A DNA stretch of 6,725 nucleotides, from assembly GCA_012963075.1 (NCBI GenBank), contig DTWI01000017.1, forward strand, positions 1 through 6,725, in the 5' to 3' direction. This document shows positions 1 to 6,526 of this stretch, in pieces (position 1 is the first letter of the stretch; each line of letters begins with the position of its first letter). A model generated the notes under the pieces. The model was given only the letters and a program-made list of their open reading frames with translations. It ran no database searches and was not told the origin of the DNA. Both the position numbers and the translations under genes were made by a program. This stretch comes from Fidelibacterota bacterium (GTDB taxonomy: Bacteria; Marinisomatota; Marinisomatia; Marinisomatales; Marinisomataceae).

Positions 1-171
1 AAAATCGCTTCCAACGACTCCAACAAGCTGACATCCTTTGTTAGAAGTAGATAATAAGGCATAGGAAGCAGATCCACCTAAAACATTTTTATAGGTTCCA
101 TATTTATTAATAATTTTATCTATACTAATGGATCCAGCAATAAGTGTTTTATGTGATTGATTTGAAGTCAT
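1..171 (-). CDS. PfkB-family (ribokinase-like) carbohydrate/nucleoside kinase, N-terminal fragment
   Basis: The first 57 codons of a gene read leftwards from the ATG complementary to 169-171; the rest lies beyond the left edge. The visible peptide has the usual opening of the PfkB fold: a hydrophobic first strand followed by Gly-Ser-Ile-Ser-Ile-Asp (about residues 11-18). Next comes the Gly-Gly-Ser-Ala-Ser-Tyr-Ala block (residues 32-38), which sits where the substrate-binding GG motif lies in this family. A second strand ends in Val-Gly-Val-Val-Gly-Ser-Asp-Phe (residues 50-57), the common VGxVGxDxF motif. Family members phosphorylate sugars or nucleosides with ATP in the cytoplasm. The substrate cannot be told from this fragment, because the ATP-binding and catalytic C-terminal half is missing. 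The gene diverges from mnmA across 33 bp. No Shine-Dalgarno is visible before its ATG. The family call is fairly secure; the specific function is open. Confidence 0.82.
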   Translation of the reverse strand, partial: MTSNQSHKTLIAGSISIDKIINKYGTYKNVLGGSASYALLSTSNKGCQLVGVVGSDF

Positions 172-204
172 ACTTTTTTTAGTTAAGATAGGAACTGAAA
201 TAAC
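162..204 (+). promoter_or_regulatory. Possible mnmA promoter and weak ribosome binding site in the divergent spacer
   Basis: Only 33 bp (172-204) separate the two divergent start codons, so any promoter must overlap the kinase coding start. A weak sigma-70-like pair is visible: TTGAAG at 162-167 and TAAGAT at 184-189, with a 16-bp spacer. An AGGA at 190-193 lies 11 bases before the mnmA ATG. It is the nearest thing to a Shine-Dalgarno before any gene here, but the spacing is long. In AT-rich DNA such matches arise easily by chance, and transcription of the cluster could also start inside the kinase gene. No convincing signal for the leftward gene was found. Confidence 0.2.
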
Positions 205-1317
205 ATGAAAAAAGAAAAAATAATATTAGGAATGAGTGGGGGCGTTGACAGTTCAGTTGCTGCACTGCTTTTACAAAGAGATGGATATGATGTAGAAGGG
301 GTATTCATGAAAAACTGGGATGACAAACACGCTATTTGTTCAGCAGAAGATGATTATGCTGATGCTTTATCTGTATCTAAAAAACTAAATATACCATTAC
401 ATAAAATAGACTATACTAAATCTTACAAAAATAAAGTGTTTAAACAATTTTTAGATGATCACCTTATAGGGTTTACGCCCAATCCAGATGTTTTATGTAA
501 TAAAGAAATTAAATTTAAAGTATTCCAAAAATATGCAAAGAAATTAAATGCAAAGAAAATTGCAACAGGTCATTATGCTAAAAAAACGATAATTAATTCT
601 ATTAATTATTTAGAAAAAGCCACAGATCAATCAAAAGATCAAAGTTATTTTTTGTATCAATTAGGCCAAAAAGAATTAAAAAACATTATATTTCCTCTCG
701 GAGAGATACAAAAAAAAGAAGTAAGAAAAATTGCAAAAGAACATGGATTAATCAACCATAATAAAAAGGATAGTACTGGTATATGTTTTATTGGAGAAAG
801 AAAATATAATGATTTCATTGGTCAATATATAAATGCAAAGAAAGGGAAGATTGTTTCTATTGATGGAGATGTGCTAGGTACACATAATGGTTATATTTAT
901 TTTACAATTGGACAACGTAAAGGCTTAGGAATTGGTGCAAGATTGAGTGCAACAGATAAACCATGGTATGTCGTCAAAAAAGATATCAAAAAAAATATTG
1001 TATTCGTTGCACAAGGAGGAAATCACCCAGCATTATTTAGTAAAAAAATTATTGTTAATGATGTTAACTGGATTTCCCAAAAACCAACTCACTTTCCAAA
1101 ACAATTGTATGCTAAAGTACGTTATCGCGATAATGATAAAGCATGCTCAGTTTTTTGTTTAAATCAAAATTCATATCTAGTTAAATTTAAATCAAAGCAA
1201 AAAGCTATTACACCTGGACAATCAATAGTATTTTATGACAAAAATAATATTTGTATTGGTGGGGGTATCATTTCAAAAAGAGATATACCCTTTTTAAATA
1301 AAACATTAGATGAATAA
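205..1317 (+). CDS. mnmA: tRNA-specific 2-thiouridylase MnmA
   Basis: Cytoplasmic enzyme that adenylates and thiolates U34 of the tRNAs for Lys, Glu and Gln to give s2U34, using persulfide sulfur passed from a cysteine desulfurase relay. At 370 residues it matches the usual length (about 360-370). The N-terminal PP-loop ATP pyrophosphatase motif SGGVDS is at residues 11-16. The catalytic cysteine pair is present: Cys98 in the TPNPDVLCN block (91-99) and Cys194 in DSTGICFIG (189-197). Other family blocks are TGHYA (121-125), KDQSYFLY (144-151) and the central-domain YFTIGQRKGLGIG (232-244). A C-terminal beta-barrel follows, including a TPGQS block near 336-340. The ATG at 205 puts the PP-loop at the expected distance from the N-terminus. 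This is the first gene of the + strand cluster, and its last 8 bases overlap the next gene. Nothing looks degraded. Confidence 0.97.
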   Translation: MKKEKIILGMSGGVDSSVAALLLQRDGYDVEGVFMKNWDDKHAICSAEDDYADALSVSKKLNIPLHKIDYTKSYKNKVFKQFLDDHLIGFTPNPDVLCNKEIKFKVFQKYAKKLNAKKIATGHYAKKTIINSINYLEKATDQSKDQSYFLYQLGQKELKNIIFPLGEIQKKEVRKIAKEHGLINHNKKDSTGICFIGERKYNDFIGQYINAKKGKIVSIDGDVLGTHNGYIYFTIGQRKGLGIGARLSATDKPWYVVKKDIKKNIVFVAQGGNHPALFSKKIIVNDVNWISQKPTHFPKQLYAKVRYRDNDKACSVFCLNQNSYLVKFKSKQKAITPGQSIVFYDKNNICIGGGIISKRDIPFLNKTLDE

Positions 1318-2029
1318 GAATTTTTTTATCGGAATACTCGCTGCTGGAAAAGGCACAAGAATGAAATCAGATATTCCTAAAGTATTACATACTCTTGGGG
1401 ATAAGGCAATTATTGATTATGTTTTAAAAACTGCTTATAAACTTGATCCTAAAATAATTTTTACTGTAGTTGGCTTTAAAAAAGAATTGGTTATTAATCA
1501 CATTAATAATCCAAAAATAGAGTATGTAGAACAAAAAGAACAACTTGGTACTGGTCATGCAGTTTTACAACTAAGTAACAAACTCTACGGCAAGAATGGA
1601 CATTTATTAATCTTATATGGCGATGTCCCAAATATCAAGCATAGCACACTATTACCAGTGGTTGATGAACATATTAAAAAAAATATAGATGCTACAATGA
1701 TAACAGCAGTAGTAGAAAATCCAACTGGCTATGGAAGAATTATAAGAGATAATTCAGGAAATTTAATCAAAATCGTTGAGGAAAAAGATTGCAACGAATT
1801 GGAAAAAAATATCAAAGAAATAAATCCAGGAATTTATATTTTTAAGATTTCAGAATTATTCAAGAACTTAGAGAGAGTTAAATCTAAGAACAAATCTAAA
1901 GAATATTATTTAACGGATGTAATAGAGCTGATCAATAATAATGGTATTGTGAAAACAAAAAAAATTGATAATCCTAAAGAAATCATGGGTATTAATACTG
2001 TTAAACAACTAGAATCATTTGAAGAATGA
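1310..2029 (+). CDS. glmU: GlmU-type UDP-sugar pyrophosphorylase, uridyltransferase domain only
   Basis: Nucleotidyltransferase of the GT-A fold, expected to make UDP-GlcNAc from UTP and GlcNAc-1-phosphate in the cytoplasm for peptidoglycan and lipopolysaccharide precursors. Visible blocks match the GlmU N-terminal domain in order: LAAGKGTRM (10-18) with SDIPKVLHTL (20-29), QLGTGHA (78-84), YGDVP with the metal-binding Asp105 (103-107), NPTGYGRI (137-144), VEEKD (156-160), NPGIY (172-176), YYLTDV (199-204) and GINT (227-230) with the second metal ligand Asn229. The protein stops at 239 residues, where bifunctional GlmU (about 450) continues into a left-handed beta-helix acetyltransferase. No hexapeptide-repeat remnant follows in any frame, so this is a true one-domain protein rather than a frameshift. 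Glucose-1-phosphate or another sugar phosphate remains possible, though the motifs resemble GlmU more than GalU or RmlA. It overlaps mnmA by 8 bp and the next gene by 4 bp (ATGA). Confidence 0.9.
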   Translation: MNKNFFIGILAAGKGTRMKSDIPKVLHTLGDKAIIDYVLKTAYKLDPKIIFTVVGFKKELVINHINNPKIEYVEQKEQLGTGHAVLQLSNKLYGKNGHLLILYGDVPNIKHSTLLPVVDEHIKKNIDATMITAVVENPTGYGRIIRDNSGNLIKIVEEKDCNELEKNIKEINPGIYIFKISELFKNLERVKSKNKSKEYYLTDVIELINNNGIVKTKKIDNPKEIMGINTVKQLESFEE

Positions 2030-2511
2030 AATATTTTCTTAATTCTATTATTACTTTTTTAATTATTACAATTATGCTGTTTGGTTGGTCAATTTCAAAA
2101 AATTTTACTACAAACAATATTAGTAATCAGATTGAAATAAAATCAGAAAATCCTAAAATTAAGTTATTCGAGAACGAAAAATCTCGCACACTAAGAGTGG
2201 CCGTATTGAATGGCTGTGGTGAACGTGGCATTGGGGATCAATTTTCTTCTTTTTTAAAGAATAGTTATGGATTAATCATTACTAGGACTGAAAATGCTAA
2301 AGATGAAGATGGCGAGAACAAATTTGATTACGAGAATACAAAGGTGATTATTGTTAACGAAAACAATACTAATATTGAAAATATGTTAACAATCCTTGGA
2401 ATGAAGATAAGTGATTCCAATATAGAGTTTAATTCAACCATTGATTTTGATGAAGATATTCAAATAATTGTTGGAAAGGACTACGCAGATTTTATTAACT
2501 TGAATAAATGA
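2026..2511 (+). CDS. Membrane-anchored LytR_C domain protein
   Basis: A 161-residue protein with one hydrophobic N-terminal segment at about residues 5-22, probably an uncleaved anchor, and no lipobox. A polar linker follows to about residue 54, then a LytR_C-type domain (about 55-155). The domain shows the typical opening strand RVAVLNGCGERGIG (57-70), the loop before FDYENTKVIIV (100-110), and a closing strand IQIIVGKDY (145-153). In Gram-positive bacteria this domain follows the LCP phosphotransferase domain of LytR-CpsA-Psr proteins. Here no LCP domain is present, so a ligase role cannot be assumed. The domain is predicted to face the periplasm. Its start and stop overlap both neighbours by 4 bp (ATGA at each junction), suggesting translational coupling with glmU and rsfS. 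LCP or LytR_C genes next to rsfS are a familiar arrangement in several phyla, but the biochemical role of the lone domain is unknown. Confidence 0.85.
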   Translation: MKYFLNSIITFLIITIMLFGWSISKNFTTNNISNQIEIKSENPKIKLFENEKSRTLRVAVLNGCGERGIGDQFSSFLKNSYGLIITRTENAKDEDGENKFDYENTKVIIVNENNTNIENMLTILGMKISDSNIEFNSTIDFDEDIQIIVGKDYADFINLNK

Positions 2512-2837
2512 CTACAAAAAAATTACTAAATGAAATTATTGGGTGTGCAAAAGAAAAAAAAGCTGAAGATATTCTAGTTCTTGATGTTTCGAAGGTGACT
2601 TCCTTATCAAAGTATTTTATTCTCTGTTCTGCATCCAATACTATTCAAGTAAAATCGATCACAGACAATATCAGAGACAATGTGAATGAAAATGCTTGGC
2701 GAGTTGAGGGGTATGAACATTTAAATTGGGTAATAATTGATTATGTAGACATTGTGGTGCATATTTTTTTTGATGAAATAAGAAAATATTATAATCTCGA
2801 ACGAATTTGGTTTGATGCAAAAAAAGTAAATGTATAA
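2508..2837 (+). CDS. rsfS: Ribosomal silencing factor RsfS
   Basis: Small DUF143/Iojap-family protein that binds ribosomal protein uL14 on the large subunit and blocks subunit joining, lowering translation when nutrients run short. The 109-residue length is normal (E. coli about 105). Family blocks are clear: the early strand DILVLDVS (21-28), SKYFILCSASN (34-44) followed by QVKSI (47-51), EGYE (67-70), NWVIIDY (73-79) and IVVHIF (82-87), then the hallmark YYNLERIWFDA (94-104). The ATG at 2508 overlaps the preceding stop by 4 bp and has no Shine-Dalgarno, which fits reinitiation. Its TAA stop shares one base with the argS ATG. The run of eight T at 2764-2771 is inside the gene but the frame is intact through the hallmark motif. 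Confidence 0.95.
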   Translation: MTTKKLLNEIIGCAKEKKAEDILVLDVSKVTSLSKYFILCSASNTIQVKSITDNIRDNVNENAWRVEGYEHLNWVIIDYVDIVVHIFFDEIRKYYNLERIWFDAKKVNV

Positions 2838-4453
2838 TGATTGAGAAAAAAATAGAGAAATTTCTTTCTTTTTATTTAGAAAAAAAGAAAATCAAGAATA
2901 CAAACTGGAATATCACAAAAAATGTAAAGAAAGGATTTGGTGATTATTCATCAAATATCGCTTTAGTTCTTGGTAAAATATCAAAAACATCCCCAATAAA
3001 CATAGCCAATGAAGTTTTAGATCATAATAAAGATAAAACACTATTCTCAGTATTTATTACAGAACCAGGTTTTGTTAATTTTAATGTAGCGCTAGATTAT
3101 TATATAAATAATCTTAGTGATATTTTAAAAAACAAAAAAAAATTTGGAAAACCTACCGGTAAAACACAATCAGCTAATGTGGAATTTGTAAGTTGTAACC
3201 CAACTGGCCCACTCACAATCGGACACGGAAGACAAGCAATTTTAGGAGATGTAATATCAAATATACTATCATGGCATAACTATAAAGTTACAAGAGAATA
3301 TTATTATAACGATGCAGGTAAACAAATGCAAATTTTAGCAGAATCTTGTTACGCAAAATATGCTAAAAAAATTGGTAAAAAATTTGAAGCTCCAGATAAT
3401 GCGTATGTTGGAAAATATCTTGATGAAATTGCAGATAAAATTCTTAAAAAATTTGGTAAAGAATTGAATAAAAAAGACAAACAATTCAGAATTTTTACTG
3501 AACAACAAATTTTTGATAATATTCAAAGTACGTTAAATAGTTTAAATGTTGTTTTTGATGTTTTTTCCAAGGAAAAAAGTTTTTATGATAATGGTTCTAT
3601 TAATCAAGTTTTAGAAAAATTATCAAAGCTATCTCTTACTTACGAGAAAGATGGAGCAACATGGTTTAAAACAACAAAACTTGGAAAGAAAGAAGATAAA
3701 GTATTAGTAAAAAGCTCTGGAGAACCAACATACAGATTGCCAGATATTGCATACCATATTGACAAAGTTGAAAGAGGTTTTGATTTGATTGTGGATGTGT
3801 TTGGAGCAGATCATATTGATTCTTATCCAGATATACTACTAGCCCTAGATGCACTAGGAACGCCCACCAACCATATTAAAGTTATAATACATCAATTTGT
3901 AACTTTAAAAAAAGGCAACCAGATAGTAAAAATGTCTACTCGGAAAGCAAATTTTGTTACCTTGGATGAATTAATTGAAAAATTAAATTTAGATGTTATA
4001 AGGTATTTTTTTATTATGCGTGGAATAAATACTCATTTGGATTTCGATTTAGATTTAGCAATGGATGAATCTGAAAAGAATCCTGTTTATTATCTTCAGT
4101 ATGCTCATGCTCGTATTTCGAATTTATTAAAAAGATTCAATAAAGAGATTAAAGGTAAAAACAAAATAAATCTAAGCTTATTAAAAGAAGACGATGAAAT
4201 AGCTCTGATAAAGAAACTATCTGACTTCCCTACTAAAATGAATCAAGTACATGAATCGTTAGAACCAAAACAATTGGCAACATATCTTGAAGATTTAGCA
4301 GCACATTACCACAAATTTTATGGTAATCATAAAGTAATTAACCAAAATAACATTGATTTATCATCCGCTAGAATGAAACTGTGTGAAGCTACACAAATTA
4401 TTCTCAAAACTGGATTATCAATTCTTGGAATTCAAGCACCAGAAAAAATGTAA
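2837..4453 (+). CDS. argS: Arginyl-tRNA synthetase
   Basis: Class I aminoacyl-tRNA synthetase that charges tRNA-Arg with arginine using ATP. Domains in order: the N-terminal additional domain (about 1-88) with its GDYSSN block (35-40); the catalytic Rossmann fold with [14 protein letters not shown] (119-132), holding the HIGH-type signature as IGHGR; the YYNDAG block (156-161); YRLPDIAYH (299-307); and GADH (323-326). The KMSKS-type loop reads KMSTR (365-369). The anticodon-binding DALR domain begins near [10 protein letters not shown] (418-427) and closes with the usual GIQAPEKM C-terminus. The length of 538 residues is slightly short of E. coli (577) but normal for many bacteria. The start shares one base with the rsfS stop (TAATG), and the next gene follows after 11 bp. 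It is complete and apparently functional; two A-rich runs near 3130 do not break the frame. Confidence 0.97.
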   Translation: MIEKKIEKFLSFYLEKKKIKNTNWNITKNVKKGFGDYSSNIALVLGKISKTSPINIANEVLDHNKDKTLFSVFITEPGFVNFNVALDYYINNLSDILKNKKKFGKPTGKTQSANVEFVSCNPTGPLTIGHGRQAILGDVISNILSWHNYKVTREYYYNDAGKQMQILAESCYAKYAKKIGKKFEAPDNAYVGKYLDEIADKILKKFGKELNKKDKQFRIFTEQQIFDNIQSTLNSLNVVFDVFSKEKSFYDNGSINQVLEKLSKLSLTYEKDGATWFKTTKLGKKEDKVLVKSSGEPTYRLPDIAYHIDKVERGFDLIVDVFGADHIDSYPDILLALDALGTPTNHIKVIIHQFVTLKKGNQIVKMSTRKANFVTLDELIEKLNLDVIRYFFIMRGINTHLDFDLDLAMDESEKNPVYYLQYAHARISNLLKRFNKEIKGKNKINLSLLKEDDEIALIKKLSDFPTKMNQVHESLEPKQLATYLEDLAAHYHKFYGNHKVINQNNIDLSSARMKLCEATQIILKTGLSILGIQAPEKM

Positions 4454-4464
4454 TCAATAAAAAT

Positions 4465-5700
4465 ATGTCTGATATAACAAGACGAGAATTTATTCGAAGA
4501 AGTATAGTTATTGCAGCAGGAGCAACACTTATTCCATCCTGTGAAGATAATGAATCAAGTCCAACAGAAGAAAACCCTACGATTAGTTATTCACCAGGAA
4601 TGCTTAGTGGGAATAGGCCTTCTAAAAAAGTAATTATTATTGGTGCTGGACTTTCAGGCCTAGTTGCTGCTTATGAATTAAATAGAGCCGGACATGATGT
4701 TACAATTTTGGAAGCAAGAAATCGAATCGGTGGAAGAGTATTTACAATTCGATCTCCATTTGCCGATAATCATTTTGCTGAAGGAGGAGCTGCAAGAATT
4801 AAGCCTAGCCATGATTTAACCTTAGGATATGCAAATCATTTTAATTTGGAACTTGATCCATTTTATGCAACATCTGGTTCCTATGTAAATGTAGTAGATG
4901 GAAATCGTGAACTTATTTCAAATAACAACTATCTTAACGCAAGTTATGGTTCGGTTTTACGTAAAGAATATGTGAAAATTCGTGGAGGATCAGATCGTCT
5001 TCCATATGCATTTTCAGATTATCTTAATCAATATATATCGCTTGGAATGCCAGCTCAATCCGTTGAACAACAATCTACTGGGGTCACTGTTCGAACAACC
5101 AATGGTACTGAATTTACAGGAGATAGAGCCTTGTGCACTGTTCCATTAACAGTGCTCAATAAAATTCAATTTACACCATCTTTATCTTCAGAAAAACAAA
5201 CAGCAATGAATGGTGGATATCGTTATGCTCCTTCAACTAGAATTTATATTCAATTTCAAAATCGATTTTGGGAAAATGAAGGGTTAAACGGGTGGGGGAA
5301 CACTGATTTGCCAGAAGAAATATGGCAACCTACTTGGGATCTTAATGGCCCTCGTGGTATCATTATGTCCTATTTACGCTATAGCAGAGCAGAAGAAATG
5401 GATGTGTTAACCGAACAAGAACGTATAAACTCTGTTTTAAATAGATGGGAAAATATTTTTCCTGGTGCCACAAATAATCTAGAAAGTGGAACTTCTCAAT
5501 CATGGGCTCTGGAAGAATGGTCCAAAGGAGCATGGGCATCACCTACTTCATCACAAGATGCAGCTCTTGCTGCTCATGTTGGTGCAGCAGAAGAACGTAT
5601 TCATTTTGCAGGTGAACATGCGTCTGATTATCACGGATGGATGCAAGGCGCATTATTTTCTGGGTTACGTGCTGCAGTAGAAATTCACAATGAAAACTAA
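4465..5700 (+). CDS. Tat-exported lipoprotein flavin amine oxidase, L-amino-acid-oxidase-like, compact form
   Basis: FAD-dependent amine oxidase-fold protein of 411 residues, expected to oxidise an amine or amino acid to an imine, with O2 or an unknown acceptor taking the electrons. The N-terminus has a twin-arginine motif TRREFIR (5-11), a short hydrophobic stretch and a lipobox-like LIPSC ending at Cys26, so export folded with FAD and lipidation are predicted. The FAD Rossmann motif GAGLSG is at 60-65, Glu83 precedes the GG of RIGGR (87-91), and GAARIKPSH (108-116) carries Arg111 where L-amino acid oxidases bind the substrate carboxylate. GGSDRLP (174-180), Tyr303 and the C-terminal [12 protein letters not shown] (381-392) also match that family. 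From memory of the snake-venom enzyme, roughly 90-100 residues of helical subdomain seem absent between about 150 and 165. The gene starts 11 bp after argS without a Shine-Dalgarno and overlaps the next gene by 11 bp. The substrate is unknown. Confidence 0.88.
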   Translation: MSDITRREFIRRSIVIAAGATLIPSCEDNESSPTEENPTISYSPGMLSGNRPSKKVIIIGAGLSGLVAAYELNRAGHDVTILEARNRIGGRVFTIRSPFADNHFAEGGAARIKPSHDLTLGYANHFNLELDPFYATSGSYVNVVDGNRELISNNNYLNASYGSVLRKEYVKIRGGSDRLPYAFSDYLNQYISLGMPAQSVEQQSTGVTVRTTNGTEFTGDRALCTVPLTVLNKIQFTPSLSSEKQTAMNGGYRYAPSTRIYIQFQNRFWENEGLNGWGNTDLPEEIWQPTWDLNGPRGIIMSYLRYSRAEEMDVLTEQERINSVLNRWENIFPGATNNLESGTSQSWALEEWSKGAWASPTSSQDAALAAHVGAAEERIHFAGEHASDYHGWMQGALFSGLRAAVEIHNEN

Positions 5701-6481
5701 TTTCATAAAAAATATATACTATTTACTTTTTATAATAATGCTTAGTTCTTGTAATAACGAGGCTGGAGCAGAAATTTATGGTTATGATAAAGAAATATTA
5801 AATATAGGACATAGAGGGGCTCGTGGGCATATCGCTGAAAACACTTTGGAATCTATTCAAAAAGCAATAGATCTAAATGTAGATGGAGTAGAAATTGATG
5901 TATTTCGTTGTGCTTCAGGCGAAATCGTTGTTTTTCATGATAAAGAATTAAGTCGACTCACCAATAGCAATGGTTTTATTGAAGACATCCTTCTTGATTC
6001 TCTTAATCATATTTTAGTAGAAGGGAAATATAGAATACCAACATTAGAAGAAGTCCTTGAATTAATTAATGGAAACATATTATTAAACGTTGAATTAAAA
6101 GGTAAAAATACGGCAGTCCCTACTGCTTCTATTTTGAAGGATTTCATCACAAATACCAAATGGGAAGTAAATCAATTGATAGTATCAAGTTTTGATTGGG
6201 ATGAATTAACACTTTTTAAAAATCAAAATACCAATATCCCAATTGGGGTTTTAAACGATAGTTATACAATCAATGAAACAATTGAAATGGCAATTAAACT
6301 TAAGGCGATTGCTATACATCCAAATTTTTCTTCTTTAGACCAAGAAGTCGTTAATACAATTCATGATGCAGGCTTTAAAATATATTCCTGGACTATTAAT
6401 GAACCTGATAAAATTAGAAAAGCGATGGAATTTGGTATAGACGGTATTATTACAGATTTTCCAGATCGTATTCCCAAATAA
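5690..6481 (+). CDS. Lipoprotein glycerophosphodiester phosphodiesterase
   Basis: GDPD-family TIM-barrel enzyme that hydrolyses glycerophosphodiesters, products of phospholipid deacylation, to glycerol-3-phosphate and an alcohol. The N-terminus has basic residues, a hydrophobic core (about 9-18) and the lipobox LSSC with Cys21, so it is predicted to be anchored in the envelope. Catalytic and metal-binding positions are all present: His41-Arg42 (HRG), AENT (49-52), Glu68 and Asp70 (VEIDV), His83-Asp84 (FHD), and Glu135 with Lys137 (VELKG). The C-terminal SWTIN (233-237) and GIITDFP (252-258) close the barrel. The length of 263 residues, signal included, matches the short UgpQ-like bacterial forms, which lack large insertions. 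The ATG at 5690 lies inside the end of the oxidase gene in another frame (11-bp overlap) with no Shine-Dalgarno, which suggests coupled translation. The exact phosphodiester substrate cannot be read from sequence. Confidence 0.93.
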   Translation: MKTNFIKNIYYLLFIIMLSSCNNEAGAEIYGYDKEILNIGHRGARGHIAENTLESIQKAIDLNVDGVEIDVFRCASGEIVVFHDKELSRLTNSNGFIEDILLDSLNHILVEGKYRIPTLEEVLELINGNILLNVELKGKNTAVPTASILKDFITNTKWEVNQLIVSSFDWDELTLFKNQNTNIPIGVLNDSYTINETIEMAIKLKAIAIHPNFSSLDQEVVNTIHDAGFKIYSWTINEPDKIRKAMEFGIDGIITDFPDRIPK

Positions 6482-6526
6482 GCAGGTTGTTTTTTACTTT
6501 TTTAATGATTTAGTGTCCAATAAATA

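Noticed and set aside
947..1162. 71-codon open frame on the + strand inside mnmA
   Set aside because: Lies fully within mnmA in another frame, shows no recognisable motifs, and mnmA is intact across it.
2764..2771. Run of eight T in rsfS as a programmed frameshift or sequencing error
   Set aside because: The RsfS family motifs continue in the same frame on both sides and the length is normal.
3128..3142. A-rich run in argS as a frameshift site
   Set aside because: The frame carries the N-terminal domain before it and the HIGH motif after it without interruption.
3335..3526. 63-codon open frame on the - strand inside argS
   Set aside because: Phe/Ile-rich translation is what the reverse of a Lys/Asn-rich gene gives; no independent support.
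3666..3854. 62-codon open frame on the - strand inside argS
   Set aside because: Antisense to conserved argS catalytic motifs, with no sign of a real protein.
5486..5680. 64-codon + strand open frame in the 3' part of the oxidase gene
   Set aside because: Shifted reading of the conserved C-terminal FAD region; His/Leu-rich without motifs.
6482..6512. T-rich stretch after the phosphodiesterase gene as an intrinsic terminator
   Set aside because: T runs are present but I could not find a GC-rich inverted repeat before them, so a hairpin terminator is not supported.
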